Numbered from the stretch's first letter, positions 25,871 through 37,510 are shown. The stretch is 64,000 nt of DNA from Sipunculus nudus (GCA_026874595.1 CM049307.1:76358643-76422642); one strand, 5' to 3'. Numbers and translations are program-made. The notes: generated from the letters alone by a model not told the origin.

Positions 25871-28055
25871 TTCCAAATATGAAATAAACGCGACTTATTT
25901 CTGATAAGCATAGTAATTCCATCACAGCCAACCGGGAGACTGATGGCAAATCATGTTGAAACATACGTTGTGCTAGAGACTTGAAAGATCTTTTGCGAAA
26001 AGAAGAGACATTCCACCTAACGATAAAAATTACGATATCTCAGCTAATGAGTGTTGTATTCATCGTAAATCGAATATATTTTCTTTTATCGAAAGCTTTA
26101 CTTTAAATATCGAGTAGAAGAATATTGTCGTGATAAGCACTGAAAAGAATGATCAGTGGTGATGTATTAGCTGCAATAAATATCTGCTTTGGGTTCCCCA
26201 AGCGACATCATTATTAAGCATAATGACAAAAATGCAGAAACATAGCCGGTGCACTCTCTTGCCAGCTGAAAGTAAAGAGTGGCGTCATGGGCAATGCTTG
26301 AAAAAAAGTGTAAGGAAAATCCTTCCATGTTGGAATTTAGTGATTTTTAATACTTGTAAAGGAGTATAACAATGGAATTTCATATTCTATGCATAGGTCT
26401 TCGGGGTGTCTCTTTGTCAATGGGACCGAAAATTGACTTTATAACTTCATATGGAAGCATGAAACTGGGATGAGTACGGGGTATAGCATCTAAGTTTGAA
26501 ACGTGAATACTTGTTTTGCAATTTATTTATTTGTCCTTTTATGCCTTTTCACGGCCCAGTGCATGGAAGCAGTTTGTCCATGAAGCCCACCAGGGTGCAT
26601 CCATTGAAAAGAAATGTACAGTGAAACCTCGTTGTGTAGAAATCGAAGGGACCCTCAGAAAAATTCGACACATCCGAGGTTCGACACAAGCTGGTTTTAT
26701 TTGGTAATGATTTAACTAGAGTTGTCAGGAATATCGAGTCTGTAACTTCGACATAAGCGGTGTATTCGACCTAAGCGAGTTCGACACGAGGTTTCACTGT
26801 ATTACATTCGCCTGTGTATTACAGGCAACCTTAAGTATATAAGTGCATCAATCATACTTACTCTACATCACATCTTTAACATATTTTGCATAGACGGCTG
26901 GTGGTACATGAAAAAAAAGATCTCTGAAAAATTAGCATATTCTGAATATATATGGTCTTCCCGAGTAATTCCAGAATCTCACTTGCTTATGTTAAATATA
27001 GGACAGTCTGGATCTCCTTTTGACTACGACCGTTCTGATGAATCAATCGCTAATACGCTTAAATTGAGCGTTTACCGTCATGCGTGGAAAATTAATAGTC
27101 CATTTGGTCCAGAATTCAATGTCATCGGGTTAATGATTGTCGTTGTTCTAAGTTTCGTAACTAATTAATAGTACAGGGAAAGGCACGGAAAAAAAGAGGG
27201 GTTTCAGCTTAGAGCCTAATGCAATCTCTTCTGGTTATGGGCCATTTACATTTATTATAAGAGTCGTGTATGGCAGCAAGAAAGGATATCTTCCTCTCTG
27301 TTTTGCAAAAGTAACATCTTTAATTTGATGCGTGAACTGATTCACCAAACGGCATCAAAGGCTTTTCCCTATTGAGAAAGGTAGTAATAAAGCCAGTGCT
27401 CCTACTTTGCTATGGAGTATGTGACCGTGATTTGATCTACCGAACCGAAACCTTAAGTGACTACTCAGCTAGTTTTGTTTTCAAGGACGTTTTCTTCCTT
27501 TTATTTGCTCATAGTAAATTTTCCAGTAGTTTACGCAGGAAACGTAAAATCTGATAGGCTTAAGTGCTTCGGTTTATCAGTCAACTGCCCGGCTTTCTTG
27601 ATCAGAGTTACCGAGGCGTATTTGCAGATTATCTATAATACTTTTCTAGATATTTTCCATAATGGATGTTTAAAATTTATGATTGCTAAGTATTGTTATC
27701 CAGTAAATTCTGGTAACAATGGGCTTGCTAAAGGCCAGGCTGCAGCTCTCTTCATTCAAATTTTTACCCCCTGCTAGTCATTTCTTGCCAAATTTTGCTT
27801 TCTGCATGAACAATTGCACCTTAGCGCATACAGGGTTTTAATCCATCGGTGTACCAATATGTAATATTGAGGCATTTTGACGGTAGATTTGTGAGGCTGA
27901 ACATGAGGTAACGTCTAAAAAATATTGATGCTTTTCTAAGTTTTTGATGATTCAGCTTGATCACGAGTCAATCAAATATGGAGAAAAATAACCACTGAAA
28001 GAGTTTAATATATTTCTTTTTAAAATTTCGGGTCTCCTGTTTGACATAAGAAAAC
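25871..28055. other. Intergenic sequence around the pogo-like MITE
   Basis: Apart from the MITE at 26617-26801 I see no gene or clear repeat. The open frames at 26908-27168 and 27457-27777 have no recognisable protein motif and no plausible splice context. Confidence 0.5.
26617..26801. mobile_element. 181-bp pogo/Tigger-like MITE
   Basis: The element at 26619-26799 starts CAGTGAAACCTCGT and ends with its exact inverse ACGAGGTTTCACTG, flanked by TA on both sides (26617-26618, 26800-26801). These ends and the TA target site are typical of pogo/Tigger elements of the Tc1/mariner superfamily. The interior iterates TTCGACAYRAGCG-like motifs in both halves. There is no coding capacity. Confidence 0.85.
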
Positions 28056-28936
28056 TCACCTGAGGCCTATTTCAAATGAAAGTTTTTCGATTTGCATTTT
28101 TTTAAAATAAATATGTTGTGACAAACTGAACGATTTAGGCCTTGACATTCGACCTTGAAAGTTCAAATAAAGCGTTGAGCAGCTAGGTGTTTTTAAATTT
28201 CTAAATTTTTTTCTCTGTTTCAATACTGAGATAAATAATTTAACATCCCCTACATCTTGTTCAATCCAAACATAGCCAAATCCTTGCGAAAATAATATTT
28301 TCTTTATATTAGTTACCCAGTTCTGTTTTCCTGCTTCATCTAAGCGATATAATTTATTATACAATTGCTTTGGTAATCTATTATTTGTCATATTTATCAA
28401 TTTAGTCCAATAAGTTATAGCTCTTATTATATAATGAATCTTCAAGGGCAACCGCCCACATTCTCCTAGTACTGCAGCAACTGATGTATTCATATTAACT
28501 TGGAGAATATATTTACAGAACTTGGTATGTACACTTTCAATATTGTCACATGTTTCTAAACCCCATAGTTCACTACCATAGCACAGAATTGGAAGGACCA
28601 TCCTATCAAAAAGAAAGAAGGATTTACAAGTAGGTAGTTGCTTGTATTTTGAGATAAATTGTTTGATTATTATTAAAGCTTTGTTTGCTTGACAAATTAG
28701 ATTCTGCTTCATTTTGGACCAATTTAGTAAACTTGTAAATGTGCCTCCCAGGTATTTATAATTATTGACAACTTCTAAGCGTTTACCTTTATAAAACCAT
28801 TTTTCATATTTTCTCAAAGTTCCCCCATTTCTAAACACAACTATTTTAGTTTTTTCGACATTGACTTTTATTCCATAATTATTACAAAATACTTCCAGTT
28901 TATTAATCTTGGATTGTACATGACGGTTTGTTAAGT
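28056..28936 (-). pseudogene. Truncated non-LTR retrotransposon reverse transcriptase (C-terminal part)
   Basis: Reading leftwards, the frame gives KINKLEVFCNNYGIKVNVEK followed by TKIVVFRNGG, then NNYKYLGGTFTSLLNWS, the hallmark region just after the catalytic YADD box in LINE reverse transcriptases. It continues with VLPILCYGSELWG and ends at a stop at 28056. The catalytic YADD and everything upstream are absent, because an in-frame stop appears near 28937. This is a 5'-truncated copy, as is usual for LINEs. The clade is uncertain (CR1, Jockey and RTE types share these motifs). Confidence 0.8.
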
Positions 28937-29591
28937 GGAGTCATTATAATTTGCATCAAGAACTTGTTGCATCGCACAGCCTCCTGTTTGTTTAAATAAA
29001 TAGAAAAAACAATTTTCAGGAAAAGAATATAGGAAAATATGTTAAAGTATACTATTTAGGATTTAAATTAGGAATGTTTGACCTAGCGTCCAAAGCAGGG
29101 CAGCTTCACGCAGATAGACTTTGCAGGGGCGGATCCAGGATTTATGAATAGGAGGTTGATCCAAGGAGAATCCTAAACAAAGGTCCTCCCCCATCCCTTG
29201 GATCTGCTTCTGCTTTGTTAACTGTATGCCAGTATAGCAAACATAAAATTACAGTCATATTTATTTATTTATTTGGTCAAGGGGGTTTCTTGACCAGAGT
29301 CGTGACAACATGACAAGAAATAGTGCTGAAAACGACCACCAAACACTTAACAGACCCGAGGAGGTTGGATATTGAATAAGCCTTTGAATCCTGAATAATT
29401 TATTAATAAGCTCACACCACTCAATGAAATACCCCGCTTGGTTCTTAACCCCAGGAATGCGCTAGATATTGATCATTAATGACTCAGGCGTGTAATTAAT
29501 ACAGTTTCAATTGTCGCAGCAGATGGTTTAATCTCACAAGGTAGCGAATGTGAACACATACAACGGAGCCGAGTCTAGAGAAAACGCTTAT
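28937..29591. other. Spacer between LINE fragment and Harbinger element
   Basis: No gene seen. It includes GGGGCGGATCCAGGATTT at 29126-29143, a motif also found at 36046-36060 and, inverted, at 37541-37558. It also has a short hairpin TGGTCAAG/CTTGACCA at 29274-29296. Confidence 0.5.
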
Positions 29592-29636
29592 GCCTAGTTC
29601 ACACCGACGCCGAATTGATGGCGAATTAAATCGGCG
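29592..29636 (+). repeat. Left terminal inverted repeat of the Harbinger element
   Basis: CTAGTTCACACCGACGCCGA matches the inverse of the right end exactly over 22 bp (29594-29615). After a diverged gap, TTAAATCGGCGA is again shared, giving an imperfect repeat of about 45 bp. Confidence 0.9.
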
Positions 29637-30112
29637 AGCAAAGCGGCGGCAAAGCTTAATTAAAGCGTAAAGACCGTAACAGAGCGTGAGAAAGCTTTGA
29701 GCAATTCGGGACATTCGGCAAGAGCGCCAAAAATGTTAAACTGTTTAAAAATTTGAGGCGATCTGTCACGAATTGCGTAAAGCGGGGAGAGCGTATTAAA
29801 GCTTATCAAAGCGTCAGAAAGCTTATCAAAGTTTTGCTCAAAGCGTAGGAAAGCTTAACAGAGTTTAACAGAGCTTGGTTCAAAGCGGTGACCCCACTTT
29901 GTACGCTCTGTCACCAATTGACACGCTTTGTTAAGATGTCTCTGGCATCAAGACCTGACACGTTTTCCCACGCTTTCACCAAGGATTGACACGATTTTCC
30001 ACGCTTTCATCAAGGATTGACACGCTTTGTTAGGCTCTGTCGCGCTTTGTTACGATTGGCAAGCTCTTTCACGCTCTCTCACGCTCTCCCAAGAAAAAAC
30101 ACGCTCTGTCAC
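29637..30112. repeat. Left subterminal array of AAAGC / GCTTT motifs
   Basis: From about 29637 to 29890, roughly fifteen AAAGCG, AAAGCTT or AGAGC motifs occur in one orientation (for example AAAGCTTATCAAAGCGTCAG). From about 29900 to 30110, roughly ten inverse motifs follow (ACGCTTT, ACGCTCTGTC). The orientation flips once near 29890. Such subterminal clusters commonly bind transposase or its partner protein; here that is inference. Confidence 0.75.
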
Positions 30113-30204
30113 CATCCCTATAAATACCGCTGGGACTCGAGTTCTTCTAATTCCAATTGTCCCAGTGAAAGAAGTTCTAAATCTGGTGAACCCTAAAGTA
30201 AAAT

Positions 30205-31679
30205 ATGGGACCCAAGAGAGGTCGAGGCACAACCAGGAAGAACCAGAGAGGGGGACGCAGAGGCCATGTCGTTGAAATTCAGAGGGCCAGATACTCAACT
30301 CCACCGCAAGCAGAAGAAGACATACTGGTGCCAGAGCAGCCACAGCCTGTCATAGAGTCTGGGGAAGATCAGCCTGTCATAGAGTCTGGGGAAGATCTCC
30401 CAGAAATCCCACCAGTTCCAGCAGCCCGCAAAAGCGTAAGAATAAGCCATATTAATATGCCCAGCTGACAGAGGCTCAGGAGGAAGAGTTGATTGATTGG
30501 TTAAAACAGAACCCGTGCATCTACTCCAAGAGGCTGACTGAGTACAAAGACGCACCCAAAAAAGAGAAGCTATGGGAAGACAAATCCAAAGCGATGGGTT
30601 TGGAGGTGGCAGCCCTGCAAACCTTCTACGAATCAAACAGAACCCAAATGAGCCGCCTGAAGAAGAGTGTTGGGAAGTCTGGTGATGGTACAGATGTTCT
30701 AGAGGACCTGTCTGCTACTGATCGATGGATCTGGGAAAACTTTTCCTTTCTGAAGGATCACATCGAGATAGTTGAGCACAGAAACGTCGTCAGCATCCAT
30801 GGCAGAAATGGGAGGGAAGCAGGCAGGACAGCACCTACATCAACAGCTACTGGGTCAGCAGCAGCAGTACCACCTACAGCAGCCTCCAACATCCAGTCAG
30901 ACTCTGGGTCAGAGTCACAGTCTACACACCCCTCCTCTCGAAGACACTCCACAGAGAGTGCTGACCTCAAACAAACTCTGATGGAATACATTTCTGGTTC
31001 CAAGAAAGTGGGTCCCTCCCCCTTTGCGAGACATATAGACGAGGGACTGGCTGAGCTTCCCAGCGACATCAGACGCACAACACATATGAAGTTGATGGAC
31101 GTTCTCCACGAGGGGCAGAAACAGGCTGAAGAGCGCCAGGAGATGCAGCAGCAGGTGCCTAGTACACTGCAGCCTACCTTCCCACAGCAGCAGCAACAGG
31201 TTGCCCCCTTCCAGCCACACCCTCAGCCGTACCTTCCCAGCTCCACCAGTAGGCATGACCCCTCCAGATTGATTTCACAGAATCACCAATGGCAGCCTCC
31301 ACCATCCCAGTGGCCAACCCAGATGACAGGACAACAGACCAGTCTCTGGCGCTCCCAGGACCCTCAGTTCATGAGTTCACAGTTCCCTGCCATGTACTCA
31401 CAACCATCATTGAGATCCCCCGTCCTCATGGACCTGGACACGGGAACAACACGTCCCGTCTCACCCATAACAAGATCATCCACTCCCTTCACTGCTACCA
31501 GCTCCCAAGGGTATGCTGCTGCTGCTACTGCCGTTGCTGACAAGACCACTGACTCCCTGAATCTGACTGACATGGTCAACAGAGCCATGACCGCTGCAGG
31601 TATCCCCACCAGGTCACCATCTCCTGTGACTCCTCTGGGAACTCCTCCAGGACCAGAAGATGACACCACCAAGAAGTGA
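30205..31679 (+). CDS. Harbinger ORF1, MADF/Myb-like DNA-binding protein
   Basis: The N-terminal segment begins MGPKRGRGTTRKNQRGGRRG and contains a 27-bp tandem duplication (30346-30399; PVIESGEDQ repeated). The main segment has a MADF-like domain: LTEAQEEELIDWLKQNPCIY, then KRLTEYKDAPKKEKLWEDKS, as in proteins that partner PIF/Harbinger transposases and bind element ends in the nucleus. The rest is Gln/Pro/Ser-rich and ends at TGA 31677-31679. The two segments lie in different frames. Removing 30436-30464 (29 bp, starting GTAAGA and ending CCCAG) joins 77 and 404 codons in frame, giving a 481-residue product. Otherwise the gene is broken by a frameshift and stop. Confidence 0.75.
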
Positions 31680-32353
31680 ATTCAGTGACTTTTTTTAAAT
31701 TGACACGGGAGACCTTTAATTTTTATGCTATATGTACTATTGATATTTTGATGTTATAATATTTGTCTGTACATTGTATTATGTATGATAAGACATAGAA
31801 GGATTTTTGTTTGGTACAATGTTTTGGAAACATTAATAATAATGTTTGCTTTGAAAGTTGTATATGTGTTATATCAAGTTGGATATATTATTATAATGAT
31901 TTGGAAACAGTGATTATAATGTTTGCTTTGAAAAGTTTAAATGTATCATATTAAAGTTGGATGCATTTTTTTTTTAAATTGTAAAACTTGATAAATATTT
32001 TTTTGTTAAGTTTGATGCTTTTTGTACATAGTGATTACATGTTCCATTTGATAGTAAAAGAGAATATGTTGAATAAAAAAATGCATTTTATTATAAAATG
32101 TAATAAAAAAATAGAAGATATTAAACTAAAATTATGTGAACAATACAAAATACACACAAATCACATAACAACAACAATAACATTAATAATAATAATAACA
32201 TCTTCACAAGTACACATAATACAAAAATTTATTTCAAACTTATATTAAAAATAAACAAAGTGTGCATATGGGAGAATGTTCTTATTTTCAGACACACAAG
32301 TCTTTATCTTCATCATCTGCTTCTGACGATATCTGAGCCACTCCCTTCTTAAC
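31680..32353. other. AT-rich spacer between the convergent Harbinger genes
   Basis: This 670-bp stretch between the stop codons of ORF1 and transposase is highly AT-rich with poly(A)/(T) runs and several AATAAA-like hexamers. It probably holds the two 3' ends. No further gene is seen. Confidence 0.6.
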
Positions 32354-33701
32354 TCAATCAGGAAGTACCACCCCAGCCATTCTTTGTTGCCAGTCAACAG
32401 CACCCACTTGGGAGACGAAGTATTCTGTGAGATGATTTCTCTGATGTCTGGCATCCACAGTGGCGAGGTTCCCCCTTGCAGGTGGTTGCGGAACATCTTC
32501 CCAGTGAGGTCCATCTCTCCAGGCCCCTGGTACGAAGTTGTGCTCTTAATCTTCGTGGTCCACCTCATTGGCTGCCAGCGCCACCCTCTTCCTCAGCAGG
32601 TTGTGCAGCACCACAGCAGTATCCACCAAATCTCTGACGTTATCTACCTTCTGTTCCATTGTTCCCAAAAGGCACCGGAACCTGTTGGCCAAGATGCCAA
32701 AGGCATTCTCCACCACTCTTCTCCCCCTTGAGATCCTGTAGTTGCAGATCCTCTGTTCATCTGTCATCCCTCTTCTACTGTATGGCTTCATCATGTAGCT
32801 CTTCAGGGCAAAAGCATCGTCACCCAGGATGAAGTAGGGAATATCAGGATGATTTTCTCCAGGGAGAGGGCATGGTGGGGGCAGCCCTATGGACCCATCT
32901 TCTAGGCATTCGAAGAGCTCAGAGTCTGTGAATATTTGGGAGTCAGACATGTGTCCTTTATCTCCCAGCTCAATCCAGCAGTGGTATGGAGAAGAACCCC
33001 TTGTAGTTGTGGAAGAGACTGCCTGTGTTTGCTGGCTTCTTAATGGCTATGTGCTTTCCATCCAAGGCACCAATTTCATGGGGGACATTCCATCTCTGTT
33101 CAAACTGCTGGGCAAGGGTGCTCCATGCTTCAGGGGTGGTAGGTATGTTGAAGACCTCATCTTTATACGCCTCTACAATGGCCCTGCACACTTCTGGAAT
33201 CATCTCTGATATGGTTGAGATACCACATCTGAAACCATATGCCAGTGATCTGTAGTTGTCCCCAGTGGCCAGATGTCTCAAGGTGATTGCCAGTTTAAGG
33301 CCAGCTGACAAAGGGTGCCTGTAGTTAGTCTCTTGCTTCTGGATGACTGGTGCCACTCTCTCCAGGATCTCATCGAACACCTCAGGGGTCACTCTGGTAA
33401 AGTTTCTGAAGGCAACAGGGTCCTCTAATCTTAGTTGTGTGTCCAGGAGGCTAGTGTACTGGCCGTACTGCTGTCTTCTTTCTTCAGTGAGCCATGGCCT
33501 GGTCCAGCAGCTCCTGATGAATGGTCTTCTCCCTCCTGCTGGTAGGTCAACCTCCTCTTGTCTTTGCTGTTCTTCCTCTCTCTCCTCCGCCTCGAGGGCT
33601 AGGATGTAGTTACGAAGCAGGGAGAGAAAGGTCATGTCTACTTCATAAGATCGTTCATACTCTGGTACACCTTGAACTTCCATATCTTGTTCTGCTGCCA
33701 A
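32354..33701 (-). pseudogene. Harbinger DDE transposase (HARBI1-like), disrupted
   Basis: Translation starts at ATG 33701 (MAAEQDMEVQGVPEYERSYE). An N-terminal helix-rich region leads to LSAGLKLAITLRHLATGDNY, which is typical of DDE_Tnp_4 proteins. All three catalytic acidic residues can be seen: D in [13 protein letters not shown] in [12 protein letters not shown] and E in [12 protein letters not shown]. The frame breaks at about 32960-32975, where the sequence passes from KGFFSIP directly to [13 protein letters not shown]. Related transposases have about ten more residues there, so a small deletion is the cause. A TAA at 32546-32548 then interrupts the frame, which otherwise continues EHNFVPGAWRDGPHWEDVPQ to a TGA at 32354-32356. 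The copy is inactive. Confidence 0.9.
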
Positions 33702-33784
33702 AGATGCAATGATTTCGTGTTTCTGCTGTATCTTTATATATGCTCTGGATCAGAGGCGGGATGCAATCGAGATCTCGAAATTTT

Positions 33785-34050
33785 CCATTGCGTAACAGAG
33801 CTTAACAGAGCCTATCAATGCACAAGAGAGCTTGATAATCGTATCAGAGCGTTATTTAAAGCGTGATAAGCGCATCAAAGCTTATCAAAGAGTATTAAAG
33901 CATATCAAAGCGTGATTTAAAGCGTAACAAATCCTGATCAATCAGCATCAAAGCGTGAGAAGCCGTAGCGATTCGGGAAATAATTTGTCGCCCAAAGCGG
34001 GAACGAACTTCGTATCAGAGCGTATCAGAGCTTATCAGAGCATAACATAT
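33785..34050. repeat. Right subterminal array of AGAGC / AAAGC motifs
   Basis: Motifs such as AACAGAGCTTAACAGAGCC, AAAGCGTGATAAGCGC and TATCAGAGCGTATCAGAGC are spaced every 10-20 bp, all in the same orientation. It mirrors the left subterminal array but without an orientation switch. Confidence 0.75.
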
Positions 34051-34081
34051 TTGAGGAGATCGTGAGATTTTTTGAAAAATG

Positions 34082-34136
34082 ACGCCGAATTGATCGCCGA
34101 TTTAAAGCGCGACATTCGGCGTCGGTGTGAACTAGC
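34082..34136 (-). repeat. Right terminal inverted repeat of the Harbinger element
   Basis: The end reads ATTCGGCGTCGGTGTGAACT then AGC, the inverse of the left end. Just inside, ACGCCGAATTGATCGCCGAT copies part of the left end in direct orientation, so the right end itself contains an internal inverted pair. Confidence 0.9.
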
Positions 34137-36045
34137 TATAACACATGACAAACGGCATAGAGACATTCGCGGTAAAATTAAGACAGCTGTTATTAGAATG
34201 TTTTCTTATGAATCTCTTTCTTCTTAATTACTTTCTGATTCTCATGATCGAGGGGAACGGCATTTTGTCAACCATTCACCTAATACATATTAAGATCTCC
34301 ATATGCATGCTTTCTGTATGTTGCATCAGGTATGCCATGCGGAACCTGCGAAAACCGCTACCTAGTTATGCCGGATACACGTTCGATACGTCGGATACGT
34401 GCATGGAATCTCACCTTTTTTGTTTAATCCGTTTCGATTTACATCCGCATTCCAGAGCTGAATTGCGTGCAATGGAATCTTGGCTTTACAATGGTTTCAG
34501 TCCATTACACTGCGTTAGAAAAGCTGTGTTCCCATTGCCCCAAATTCAGGGAAATCGGCAGCTGCTCCCGGTTTTCGGCTGTTTCGGATTGGAACTATGT
34601 CATTTCTACTTTGGTGGCTATGCATTCAAACTCAAACTACACGGTTTGTACATAGGATCATTCACCTGACAACCTGTATGATAGGGGTGTTGAAATTCGG
34701 CTTTTCGGGCCTATACACTCAGAAATTTAGACATATTCTGACATGTCAGACTTTCCCGATGTTTGCGGGTCCGTTTTATTACATTTGTTGTCAAACTGTT
34801 CGAAATTCAGAAGATCGGTACAGAGAAGTGGACCGATAAAAAATCGGACAGTGCGTGGGGCCGCGGCATTAGATAATAAACCAAATTTCGCACAGTAGGC
34901 AGTGTAATAGCATCCCATACATTCCAATATCGTAAATTAGACGGTTAAAATTCAATACGGTAATATCACTTGCAATAAATATATTAAACACAGTACAATA
35001 CAGAACCATATGCAATATAACAATGTTTTGCAGCATACGTGTCAGATCATATAGCTACGTTTAATCAACGTTCTAAGTGTATGAAACGGTATTGTACTGT
35101 TCACAAAGAAGTGTCCATTAACAGGTAATGGTCCATTTGTTGACTAAACGAGGAACCATTGTCCTGATAACCTTCACATTGTTGATATTGTTAGGCCACA
35201 CCGAAAGCGGAAGTTGGATGCCCAACTATATAGAACAAAACCGACTGAATGTCAAATCATTAAAGGAGGCCAATCACCTTTCTGACTTTTATAAACTAAA
35301 GACAATCCCTTGGAGCTTTTATAAAAAAATAGGCCGAAAAACGTGGATATCACCGCACACAGGCTGCTTGTTTTGTTTTTATCAATGTGTTTATAATATG
35401 TGGGGCCCGCCAAAATAAAACAAATACAACAAGGGCATCTGGCAACAAATCAGATATGCCAGAGCTTTGCAAAGGGCGTTTTGCACCAAGTGACCTTTCT
35501 ACCTCCGTATATATGCAAATTACCACATTTTCTTACAAGTTTTTCTTGTTTGTCAACATTGCTGTGTTTACAAAAATGTTGTTGAGAAACAAGTTCATAC
35601 AGACTTCACGAAGGCGTTATAAGTACTTTTAGCAACCAAATTTACCCTTAGATCATTTTCATATATACAGAGGAAACCAGAAATCACATAAATTCTTTTT
35701 AAAAAAAGGTAGATGAATATTCACCTTTAAAGCCAGCTATTCTTTAATCCTTTCTGTAGAATTTATAGAATAAAACTATTCGACCTATGGTCGTTGGTTG
35801 CTTATGCGTGGAAATTTAAAGGTCACTACTCACTAGTTGCAAAACAGCCTTTGTAAAACTAAAATGGCATCATACAACCTGAGGATATTAAGCGAAGAAG
35901 CAATGACGTAAGTATAGCTAAAACTGAGCTATAACTATATTATGTGGAGTTATACGTAGTCAGAAGTATGGAACAGGGTTGCTAAATACATGAAACGAAA
36001 CTTGGTTAAAAAAAAACAGATAAAGCTCCAAAGCTTACAATGGTA

Positions 36046-36082
36046 GCAGTGGCGGAACCAGAAATTTCAGATCGGGGGGCGC
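36046..36082. repeat. GTGGCGGAACCAG repeat-end fragment
   Basis: AGTGGCGGAACCAGAAATTT followed by a G run matches the GGCGGATCCAG motif at 29126-29143 and the inverted one at 37541-37558. The same G-rich continuation follows, so these look like the ends of one dispersed repeat family. Confidence 0.4.
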
Positions 36083-36147
36083 TAATATGGGTTAACGTTT
36101 GGTGGGTATTAAGTAAAAAAGGTCCTAAATTGTGCATGTTTTGTTTG

Positions 36148-36151
<4 letters not shown>

Positions 36152-36206
<55 letters not shown>
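36152..36206. repeat. (TA)n microsatellite
   Basis: About 27 uninterrupted TA dinucleotides. Smaller TA tracts of the same kind occur at 42218-42268, 47937-47961 and 53111-53174. Confidence 0.95.
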
Positions 36207-36210
<4 letters not shown>

Positions 36211-36519
36211 CCACAGTATATATGTTTGCAGTACGAATCCAATAGTGCTCTATTAGCGGTATGCAAAAAGCTGGTACAGAGTTATTATTTACGAAAAGGT
36301 TCAGTTACACATTAACACGTGTTTTCATGCCTTTGCAATCTTCAGATATGATCAGTCAACGGTTGATGCAGTTATGTAATTATGCGTTGACGCACTCAGC
36401 CATGGTCAGGTGGAAATGTACGGGGATCAGGATTATGCCTGCATTTCGGAATGATCACAATTTCAGATCTTTTGTTCAGCCTTTGTGACTTCGGGAAGTT
36501 ATTATTTCAACCTTTTCTT

Positions 36520-36640
36520 CGAGGCAGAGATTACACGAAAGATTCCGAGCTCTCAAAGTACATTTGGCTACAGAAGGATCAAAACACCCCGTATTCAATC
36601 AGCTGGCGAGTCCTCAAAAAGCGCACCCCGAGAAAGTGCC
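36520..36640 (+). pseudogene. Retroelement fragment, possibly Penelope-like endonuclease end
   Basis: One frame reads YTKDSELSKYIWLQKDQNTP then YSISWRVLKKRTP. The pattern ELSKYIW-x-KD...I-W-x-ILK is one I associate with the C-terminal region of Penelope-like elements and some other retroelements. Only about 40 residues survive and no catalytic motif is visible, so the family is tentative. Confidence 0.4.
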
Positions 36641-37510
36641 ACAATGGGACGTTGTGGGGTTGTGATGACCTAGACAGAGTGTCCGTCTCTATAATACAGA
36701 GACGGAAAGCACTGCATGCATTCTTGTGGTGCCCTGTCTGATATTACTAAATGTCCCTCCAATGGCAAAATTACCAAACATAATCTAGCTAACATACCCT
36801 TAACTACGACTCCTTACTTGTTTTCTTGCTCAAATAAGAAAATGAAACATATAATCCAGGTGCAAAGTTAAGAAGCGATGCTCCTAGGTTTCTAACCAAG
36901 CATGACATGTGGCTTTAGGGTCAAGGACACAGGGAGAACCCCGTTTTCAAATTCCTTCCTCTGATTGGCTGTTAGGTTTCAGGCTCATTCATCATGGAAG
37001 TCCAACTTAATTCCAAGCATAATATTTACTGCCTGGTCCCTAAAATAGTGCCATCTAGCGAATAAAACAGAAAGTGCAAGCAAAACAATGGTTCCAGTGG
37101 GGCTGGTAACCACCTGCAAATGTTCTAGTTTTCACTTATTAGAAATGGTTCACACACCAAGTAAAGACCCTCGTTTGTTTATTTTAAGCTTATTATCTGA
37201 TTTATCTAAATATCTGTGTCCTCGCTCGCACACCAATATTTTCAATAGAGTGCTCGTAAGCCTCGCTGGGAGGCTTACTAAGTAGGCTAGTGATGACCCA
37301 GCAGGATGAAATAACAGAAAGACTCGATCCCCCAATATGGAAATATTTGGATGCTATCTTTATTAATAGAGCGAATCACTGAGCTGCTCATCAGCACCCT
37401 CAACTTGTGAATTAGAAAGAAATTGCTAGGGAATAAAAAGATATATATAAAAAAAAATGAAAATTAATTACAAATAATGGAAAATAGATAAAATGAGAAA
37501 GGTTACAGCC

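Larger units (their letters stand above)
29592..34136. mobile_element. PIF/Harbinger DNA transposon, nearly full length, inactive
   Basis: Inverted ends beginning CTAGTTCACACCGACG (22-bp perfect match, left 29594-29615, right 34114-34135) bound a 4.5-kb unit. It carries the two diagnostic genes: a MADF-type DNA-binding ORF1 on + and a DDE transposase on -, in convergent orientation. TAT flanks both ends (29589-29591 and 34137-34139). Subterminal regions are packed with AAAGC/AGAGC motifs. The transposase has a deletion frameshift and a stop, so the copy cannot mobilise itself. Confidence 0.9.

Noticed and set aside
30758-31256. Open frames on the - strand over Harbinger ORF1
   Set aside because: They are shadows of the Gln/Pro-rich coding sequence on the + strand.
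32384-33866. Open frames on the + strand over the transposase
   Set aside because: They are shadows of the - strand transposase, whose DDE motifs fix the coding strand.
34145-34669. 174-codon open frame just right of the Harbinger element
   Set aside because: It begins a few bases outside the transposon's right end, shows no family motif, and overlaps other equally long frames.
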